Origin: Rhodobiaceae bacterium
GTDB taxonomy: Bacteria; Pseudomonadota; Alphaproteobacteria; Rhizobiales; Tepidamorphaceae
Reading direction: 5' to 3'
Assembly: GCA_020637985.1 (NCBI GenBank)
Contig: JACKJK010000007.1
Span: forward strand, 1-64,000
DNA: 64,000 nucleotides
Shown: positions 58,332-64,000 of the stretch, piece after piece
Layout: each line of letters opens with the position of its first letter
How positions within the stretch are numbered: position 1 is the stretch's first letter
The notes under the pieces: generated by a model
Databases searched by the model: none
What the model was told of the DNA's origin: nothing
Seen by the model: only the letters and a program-made list of their open reading frames with translations
Program-made: the position numbers and the translations under genes

Positions 58332-60980
58332 TCAGGCGGCGGGTTTCGCCGTTGCTGCGGCTTCGCGTTGCGCTTCCTGAGCGTTGCGCGGCAGATGGAC
58401 AGTGAATGTCGAGCCCTTGCCGACGGTGCTTTGCAGCTCGATGCGACCGCCATGCATTTCGACGAATTCCCTCGACACATTGAGCCCCACGCCCGTGCCG
58501 CGATAGCCCTCGGACGTGCGGGCGCGGAAGAAGCGCTTGAACATGTGCGGCATGTCCTCCTTGGGAATTCCCACGCCGCTGTCGCTCACCGAAACGCGCA
58601 CTTCCCCATCGGTCAGCGAACCGGTGACCTGAATGGTCTTGTTGTCGGGTGAATATTTCACGGCGTTCGACAGCAGGTTGGTGAAAACCATGTCGAGCAG
58701 GTTCTTGTCGGCGAACATGTCTTCGGGAAGGGCATCGATGTCGACGACGAACTCGTACTCCGGAGAAATCTCCGCCTGTCTTTCGCAAACCTCGCGGACA
58801 AGATCCCGCAGATCGCAGGTTGCCGGGTTCATGCCTATGTTCCCGGCGTCGAGACGGGTGGTGTAGAGCGTCAGGTCGATCAGCCCTGTCAGCCTCAGGA
58901 TGGCGGAACGCACCTTCTCCAGCCGCGTGGCGATCTCCTCGGGCGCCGCCTTGTCCTTGCGCCGGATCAGCCGCTGTGCGGATCCGTCGATAATGGCGAG
59001 CGGCGTGCGGAACTCGTGGCTGACGAGGGACACGAACTTCTGCTGCAGGAGGTTGTATTCCTTTTCCTTGTCGAGCGCTTCCTCCAATTGCTGGGACTTT
59101 TCCTGCACCTGTGCCGTGCGCTCATCGACGAGTTCCTCGAGCTGGTTGCGATAGCGTTCCAGTTCCTCCTCTGCGGCCCTTCGCTCGGTGACATCGCGCG
59201 CATTCACCAGGAATCCGCCAATGCCGGGCACGGAAAACGCGTTCTTCTTCGTGCAGATAATCGTGCGCCAGGTACCGTTCTTGTGACGGAACCTGAATTC
59301 CTCGGCGACGTTAGCATCGGGTGCTCGAAGTGCCTCCTCCAGTGCGCTCCGTCTCGACGAGACGTCCTCCGGGTGGGTCAACTCGAGGATGTCACGGCCG
59401 ATCAGTTCTTCCGGCTCGTAGCCGAGAATGGTCCTCACTGACGGGCTGAGATAGCGGTATATTCCGTCTGCATCGACAATGGCGATGATGTAGGTGGCGT
59501 TTTCCAGGATCGAGCGGAAGCGTTCCTCGCTTTCGCGCAGGGCCTTCTCGGCATCCTTGCGCGCGGTGATGTCGACATGGGTTCCGACCAGCCGCACAGG
59601 AATCCCGTTTACTTGCGCCAGGAATGCGCGCGACAGGATATCCACCCACGAACCGTCCTTGTGGCGCATGCGGAATTCCGTATCGAAGCCGTCGGCAACT
59701 CCATTGATGTAGTCTTGCACCGCTTCCAGGACACGGTCCTTGTCTTCGGGGTGAACCAGCTTCGCCCACGTGTCGAGACTTGGTTCCAGTTCGTCCGGCT
59801 TGTAGCCCAGCATCGAACACCAGCGCGGCGAGTAGTAGACGTCGTTGGTTTCGAGGTTCCAGTCCCACAAGCCGTCGTTTGCGCCGCGCATGGCAAGGGA
59901 AAAGCGGTTTTCGCTGCGCCGCAGGGCCAGTTCGGATTCCTGCTGTTTTGTGACGTCCTGCCCTGAGCCCCGATAGCCGAGGAATTCGCCGTCCGGGCCG
60001 AAAACCGGCTTTGCGCTGACCTCGATCCAGTAGGGCGCCCCGTCATCCTGGCTGATGGAATAAAGAAGTTTCCTGTAGCCCTCTCTTGCTTCGACAAGGG
60101 CGCGGTGGGTGCGCAAGGTCTGCTTGTCCGCGTCGAACCCCGGCAAGTCCATGCGGTTCATTCCGATCAGTCTGTCGGCAATGGGGGCGAGCGGCGCGGG
60201 CACGTTTTCCGAAACAAAGGTGAACCGGTCATCGGCATTCGTTTCCCAGAACCAGTCGGCCGCAACTTCGGCAAAATCCTGGAACCGCTCCTTGGCCAGG
60301 CGCAACGCATTCTCGGCCACCTTTCGTTCCGTGATGTCATGCATCATGCCGTGCATGCGCAGTGGCGTGTGCTTTTCGTCGAAGTCGACTTCGCCGCGGG
60401 CGTGGATCCAGCGCACCTCTCCGGCAGACGTGATGATCCTGTGAATGACGTCGTAGGAGCCGTCTGCCAGCGCGCGCTTGACCGCGGCGCCGACCTCCTT
60501 GCGGTCGTCAGGATGAATGAGTTCGTAGTAGGCTTCGCGGGTGTGGCTGAAGCGCTCGGGGGTGGTGCCGAAGATGCGCAGCGCCTCGGCGGACCAGGTC
60601 ATCTCGTCGGTGACGAGGTTCGAGACCCAGCTGCCGACATGGCCTATGCGCTGGGCGGTTTCCAGGTGGTCGCGGCTTTCGCGCAGCGCGTCCTCGATCT
60701 CACGGAAGCGCTGGCGTTCATGGCTTTCCACCTGCAATTGCGCCCGGAAGTGTCGCCGCGAGCGGCGCTGGTAGTATCCGATCAGCGCCATGGCGGTGCC
60801 GCCGAACACGACAGGCAGGATGTAGCCGCGCCAATGCAGCGGATCGACGCCGAGGATCAGTTTCTGGGACAGGGAAATCAGAAACAGAACGCAGGCGCCG
60901 AACACGAAACACAGGGATTCCGACAGCCACGGGCGGTCGCTCCAGTGTCCCGATTCCTCTCCAGGGTGGTTCAGGTGCAT
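58332..60980 (-). CDS. Membrane hybrid-free sensor histidine kinase with four PAS domains
   Basis: An 882-residue kinase. Two TM segments lie at about 24-68 (SLCFVFGACVLFLISLSQ and ILPVVFGGTAMALIGYY). Four PAS/PAC units follow (about 110-225, 235-350, 355-480, 485-605), each ending in a D-(I/V)-T-(E/A)-(R/K) type motif. A coiled coil (about 605-645) leads to HisKA with the phospho-acceptor His in VSHEFRTPLAIIDGS and to HATPase_c with FTNLLSNAVKYS, VSDSGVGIP and GTGVGLNVSREF. It should autophosphorylate in response to cytoplasmic signals, such as redox or small ligands. No receiver domain or response-regulator gene is adjacent, so its partner is elsewhere. It stands convergent to parC, 25 bp away. 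Confidence 0.9.
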   Translation of the reverse strand: MHLNHPGEESGHWSDRPWLSESLCFVFGACVLFLISLSQKLILGVDPLHWRGYILPVVFGGTAMALIGYYQRRSRRHFRAQLQVESHERQRFREIEDALRESRDHLETAQRIGHVGSWVSNLVTDEMTWSAEALRIFGTTPERFSHTREAYYELIHPDDRKEVGAAVKRALADGSYDVIHRIITSAGEVRWIHARGEVDFDEKHTPLRMHGMMHDITERKVAENALRLAKERFQDFAEVAADWFWETNADDRFTFVSENVPAPLAPIADRLIGMNRMDLPGFDADKQTLRTHRALVEAREGYRKLLYSISQDDGAPYWIEVSAKPVFGPDGEFLGYRGSGQDVTKQQESELALRRSENRFSLAMRGANDGLWDWNLETNDVYYSPRWCSMLGYKPDELEPSLDTWAKLVHPEDKDRVLEAVQDYINGVADGFDTEFRMRHKDGSWVDILSRAFLAQVNGIPVRLVGTHVDITARKDAEKALRESEERFRSILENATYIIAIVDADGIYRYLSPSVRTILGYEPEELIGRDILELTHPEDVSSRRSALEEALRAPDANVAEEFRFRHKNGTWRTIICTKKNAFSVPGIGGFLVNARDVTERRAAEEELERYRNQLEELVDERTAQVQEKSQQLEEALDKEKEYNLLQQKFVSLVSHEFRTPLAIIDGSAQRLIRRKDKAAPEEIATRLEKVRSAILRLTGLIDLTLYTTRLDAGNIGMNPATCDLRDLVREVCERQAEISPEYEFVVDIDALPEDMFADKNLLDMVFTNLLSNAVKYSPDNKTIQVTGSLTDGEVRVSVSDSGVGIPKEDMPHMFKRFFRARTSEGYRGTGVGLNVSREFVEMHGGRIELQSTVGKGSTFTVHLPRNAQEAQREAAATAKPAA

Positions 60981-61168
60981 CTGCGTCTCTGCTGTTGCGT
61001 ACGCCCAACTCGCGCGCGCATTTCCGGTGCCGGGTCATGGCTCCGGGCCATGATAACCGGGATTGCACATGGAAATGCATCAAATTCCCTCAAGGCTGAA
61101 CGAAATATGCTCGTTAAAGTTGAAAAATTCTTTTCGACTCCTCATGCCGATGTCCGCCCGCCCGGATA
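60981..61168. other. AT-rich intergenic region between Bpt and PAS kinase
   Basis: A 188-bp gap, of which 61075-61145 is markedly AT-rich. It must hold the promoter of the PAS kinase (minus strand). No clear -35/-10 pair or terminator is seen. Confidence 0.35.
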
Positions 61169-61978
61169 TCAGGTAAACGTCAGGTCGGTGGTGAATACCG
61201 GTTCGTCGAGCGCGCCGAGCGGCTCACCGTCGGCGTCGACCTCGCGCCAGCCGCCAGGCAGCAGGTGTTCCTGCGGGCCGAAGCGGACCTTGTAGTCCAT
61301 CTTGCGCGAGCCGCGCACCCAGTAGCCGAGGTAGACGAAGGGCAGGCCGCGGTTCTTCGCGCGGCGGAGGTGATCGAGGATCATGAAGGTGCCCAGGCTG
61401 CGCCCCTCGATCTCCGGATCGAAGAACGAATAGACCATCGACAGCCCGTCGGAGAGTTCGTCGGTGAGGGCGACCGCGACCAGTGGACCTTCGCCCAAGC
61501 CCGTTAGCCCGCTGTCGGGTCCGCGCCGGCGGTAGGCGATGAGGCGGGTGTTGACGGGGGTGTCCTCGACCATCATGCCGTAGTCCAGTACTGACATATC
61601 GGCCATGCCGCCGCCTTCGTGGCGGGCGGCGAGATAGTCGCGAAACAGCGCGTACTGCTCGGCATCCGAATAGGGGCCGCGATCCTCGCCGACGAGGTCG
61701 CGGTTGCGCTTGATGATCCTGCGGTGGGTGCGCGAGGGCTCGAATTCACCGGCGCGGATACGGACCGAGACACAGGCACGGCAACCCTCGCAGGCCGGGC
61801 GGTAGGCGATCGACTGGCTGCGCCGGAAACCGCCCTGGGTCAGGATGTCGTTGAGTTCAGGCGCGCGTTCGCCGGCAAGCTGGGTGAACACCTTGCGTTC
61901 GTAGCGCCCGGGCAGGTAGGGGCACGCCGAAGGGGCGGTCAGGTAGAACTGCGGTGCGCCGGTTGTGAATTCGCTCAT
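61169..61978 (-). CDS. bpt: Aspartate/glutamate leucyltransferase (Bpt) of the N-end rule pathway
   Basis: A 269-residue enzyme that moves leucine from leucyl-tRNA to proteins with N-terminal Asp or Glu, marking them for ClpS/ClpAP. It has the family start APQFYLTAPSACPYLPGRYE, the Cys cluster PACEGCRACVSVRIR, QYALFRDYLAARH and FVYLGYWVRGSRKMDYKVRF. ATG61978 gives the standard N-terminus. It is 56 bp after the transporter gene on the same strand. Confidence 0.94.
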   Translation of the reverse strand: MSEFTTGAPQFYLTAPSACPYLPGRYERKVFTQLAGERAPELNDILTQGGFRRSQSIAYRPACEGCRACVSVRIRAGEFEPSRTHRRIIKRNRDLVGEDRGPYSDAEQYALFRDYLAARHEGGGMADMSVLDYGMMVEDTPVNTRLIAYRRRGPDSGLTGLGEGPLVAVALTDELSDGLSMVYSFFDPEIEGRSLGTFMILDHLRRAKNRGLPFVYLGYWVRGSRKMDYKVRFGPQEHLLPGGWREVDADGEPLGALDEPVFTTDLTFT

Positions 61979-62034
61979 GGCGATACTGTCGTGAAAAGAT
62001 TGTGGCGATTCAAGCGCATCCGCTCCACCGGACC

Positions 62035-63846
62035 TCACATTGTCAGCACCATGGGCGCGGTCAGCGTGAAGGTCAGCCACAGCAGCAGCACGAGCGGAAC
62101 GCCGGCGCGCAGGAAATCGGAAAACCGGTAATGCCCCGGCGCCATGACGAGGAGGTTCGTCTGGTAGCCGATCGGGGTGGCGAAGGAGCAGTTCGCCGCC
62201 AGGATCACGGTCATCACGAAGGCATGCGGGTTCAGCCCCAGTTCGAGCGCCGCTGTGACGGCGATTGGGGTGAACAGCACGGCGGTCGCGTTGTTGGACA
62301 ACACGTTGGTGAACACGGCGACGAGCAGGAACAGCGCGGACAGGAGGATGACCGGCGGCGCGCCGGAAAACAGGGCGACGATGCGGTGGGCTACGACGGC
62401 GGCTCCGCCCGTGGCCTCAAGTGCTGCCGCCATCGCCAGGGCGGCGCCGACGAGCAGGTAGATGCGCCGGTCGACGGCGCGTGCGGCCTGGCGGACATTG
62501 AGGCAGCCGGCGAGGATCATCGCCAGTGCGCCGGCGAGCGCGGCAAGGACCAGCGGCAGCAGTTCGGTCGCGGCCAGCGCGACGGTGGTCGCGAAGATGG
62601 CGAGCGCCCAGCCGGCGCGGTTGGTGATCGGGATCTCGGTTGCGGACCATTCCAGCAGGATGACGTCGCGATTGAGCCGCAGCCCCGCGATATCCTCCCG
62701 GTGGCCGCCAAGCAGCAGCACGTCGCCGGCTTCCAGGCGGATGTTGCCGATGCGCACGCGGGTCATGCGGCTCTGGCGCTGGAAACCGAGCACGAAACAG
62801 CCCGTGGTGGCGGAAATGGCGGCCGCATCGACGGAGCGGCCGACGAGGCGGGAGCCGGGCGCGACGACGGCCTCGGCGAGCATCACGTGGTCGCCGCTGA
62901 AGGGCAGCGCCTCGTCGTCGGACAGCAGGTCGGGATTGATGAGCTGGCCGCGGCCGCGCAGGGCCTGGGCAAGGACCGTGCGCGTCGCGGCGACAATGAC
63001 GGTATCGCCGGGCGACAGCGTGATGTCCTCGAAGGGTGGGAGGATGTTGCGCGGCCCGCGCTGGATCATCAGCACGGTCATGCCCTTGAGCTGTGCGAAC
63101 AGACCCGCGGCGGAGGTCGCGCCGACCAACGGGTGACCATCGGCCAGCATGATGCGCGCGACGAACTGGCGGCCTGAGGCTTCGCTTCCGGCAACGTCCT
63201 GCACCAGCGTGGCACGCGGCTTCAGCAGGCGCGGCATGACGAACAGCACATAGGCAAGGCCGATGGCGCACAGGGGCAGGGCGGCCGGGGTGATCTCGAA
63301 GAAGCCGAGTGGCGGCAGGCCGAGGTCGCGCGCGACGCCGGCGACGAGCAGGTTGGTCGACGATCCGATCAGCGTCAGCGTGCCGCCGAGGATGGCTGCA
63401 AACGACAGCGGCATCATGAAGCGGCTGGAGGCGATGCGGGCGCGCGAACCGATTGCCGCGAGCACCGGCAGCATGATGACGACGAGCGGGGTGTTGTTCA
63501 TGAAGGCCGACAGGATGCCCGCGGAGACGAGGATCAAGCCGATCGTTGCGCGCGGGCTTGCCGCAGCCTTCACCCCCAGCCGGCGGGTCAGGCCGTCGAC
63601 CGCGCCGGTCTGGTAGAGACCCTGTCCGACCACCAGCAGCGCCAGGATGGTGATGAGCGCGGGGCTGGCGAAGCCGGCGAGAAGCGCTTCCGGGCCAACG
63701 ATGTCGCCTCCAGGCCCCGGCAGCGGTGCGACCTGGAACAGCAGCAGCAGCGCGGTAACTGTGGCAAGGGCCGCGACCTCGATGGCCACCCGCTCCATCG
63801 CGAACGCCACCATGGCGGCCGCGATGATCGCGAAGGTTGCCAGCAT
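62035..63846 (-). CDS. SLC13/SAC1-like anion transporter with two TrkA-C domains
   Basis: A 603-residue inner-membrane permease. About five TM segments (to residue about 200, with FMNNTPLVVIMLPVLAAIG) are followed by two cytosolic TrkA_C/RCK_C domains (about 215-385, with HPLVGATSAAGLFAQLKGM and GSRLVGRSVDAAAISATTGC), then about six more TM with NVLSNNATAVLFTPIAV and TPIGYQTNLLVMAPG, a pair of SNNxT/TPIGYQTN re-entrant motifs typical of the DASS/ArsB superfamily. Members move sulfate, phosphate or dicarboxylates with sodium or protons. TrkA_C domains usually bind regulators. ATG63846 was preferred over an in-frame TTG16 codons upstream. Confidence 0.85.
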   Translation of the reverse strand: MLATFAIIAAAMVAFAMERVAIEVAALATVTALLLLFQVAPLPGPGGDIVGPEALLAGFASPALITILALLVVGQGLYQTGAVDGLTRRLGVKAAASPRATIGLILVSAGILSAFMNNTPLVVIMLPVLAAIGSRARIASSRFMMPLSFAAILGGTLTLIGSSTNLLVAGVARDLGLPPLGFFEITPAALPLCAIGLAYVLFVMPRLLKPRATLVQDVAGSEASGRQFVARIMLADGHPLVGATSAAGLFAQLKGMTVLMIQRGPRNILPPFEDITLSPGDTVIVAATRTVLAQALRGRGQLINPDLLSDDEALPFSGDHVMLAEAVVAPGSRLVGRSVDAAAISATTGCFVLGFQRQSRMTRVRIGNIRLEAGDVLLLGGHREDIAGLRLNRDVILLEWSATEIPITNRAGWALAIFATTVALAATELLPLVLAALAGALAMILAGCLNVRQAARAVDRRIYLLVGAALAMAAALEATGGAAVVAHRIVALFSGAPPVILLSALFLLVAVFTNVLSNNATAVLFTPIAVTAALELGLNPHAFVMTVILAANCSFATPIGYQTNLLVMAPGHYRFSDFLRAGVPLVLLLWLTFTLTAPMVLTM

Positions 63847-63957
63847 GTGGGGTTCGCTTGCCAATCCCGAGCCTCCGGTCGTTGCCGGAATCAAGCATAC
63901 AGGATTTCGCGCCGAGGCTTGTGCAAACTGCGGCCGCTGGCCCTAAACCGGTTCCTG

Positions 63958-64000
63958 TTATGCAGGATCGGAGCCCAGCACCGGGTCGAGCCGCATCACG
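63958..64000 (-). CDS. C-terminal end of an unidentified gene (partial)
   Basis: Reading inward from the window edge on the minus strand gives an open frame of 13 complete codons, ending MRLDPVLGSDPA and then TAA at 63958. Gene density and the 111-bp gap to the transporter start suggest that it is the tail of a gene running off the window. The product cannot be told. Confidence 0.3.
   Translation of the reverse strand, partial: VMRLDPVLGSDPA

Noticed and set aside
56204..58480. Long open frame antisense to parC
   Set aside because: The composition is that of a shadow, and parC on the other strand is unmistakable with its Tyr126 site.
1..64000. tRNA, rRNA, tmRNA, insertion sequences, prophage or integration sites
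   Set aside because: I looked for cloverleaf-like segments, transposase motifs and terminal inverted repeats in the gaps and saw none that could be supported.

Overview
The window is high-GC DNA from an alphaproteobacterium, most likely of the order Hyphomicrobiales (Rhizobiales). The grounds are the gene order dapA-smpB ... rpoZ-rsh-pyrE-DUF2062-pdxJ-acpS-lepB-rnc-era-recO ... parC, an alphaproteobacterial porin with a terminal Phe, a bifunctional Rsh, Bpt-type aminoacyl transferase and protocatechuate dioxygenase. This is inference from gene content; no species can be named. Genes are tightly packed with many 4-bp ATGA overlaps. I see no rRNA, tRNA, insertion sequence, phage or CRISPR array.

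Layout. 0-12.5 kb: an Asp/Glu-racemase-superfamily enzyme, two large RTX exoproteins (one a sugar-dehydrogenase/PA14/carbohydrate-binding mosaic) sharing a near-identical C-terminal tract, a Pro/Gln-rich OmpA protein and a GMC oxidoreductase. 12.5-15.7 kb (minus): dadA, then pcaH-pcaG-DUF2478. 15.8-27 kb: a glycan and cyclic-nucleotide region. FkbM methyltransferase and a GT4-polysaccharide deacetylase fusion lie on plus; on minus, three glycosyltransferases, an ABC-exporter-like protein whose ATPase motifs are all degenerate, a stand-alone cyclic-nucleotide-binding protein and a six-TM class III cyclase. 27.3-33.4 kb (minus): a complete oligopeptide/Yej-type ABC importer operon. 34-39.8 kb: a porin with a strong terminator, then a BON-like-repeat OmpA protein, a 30-aa membrane peptide and a membrane-anchored helix-hairpin-helix protein. 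39.8-43 kb (minus): alpha/beta hydrolase and soluble lytic transglycosylase. 43.3-58.3 kb: housekeeping genes listed above, with a uracil-DNA glycosylase/NYN pair on minus. 58.3-64 kb (minus): a four-PAS histidine kinase, Bpt, an SLC13/SAC1-like transporter and the last codons of an unidentified gene.

How genes work together. The minus-strand run from 27037 to 18428 is the most unusual part. It links glycan assembly to what looks like an ATPase-dead exporter and to a cyclase plus a cAMP/cGMP sensor, which suggests second-messenger control of surface glycan production or export. The envelope theme recurs in the two OmpA-domain proteins, the porin, the lytic transglycosylase and the RTX proteins. 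No type I secretion genes for the RTX proteins lie in the window. Three sigma70-like promoters (dapA, rpoZ, lepB) share a TTGc(c/a)(g/t)-N17-TAT pattern.
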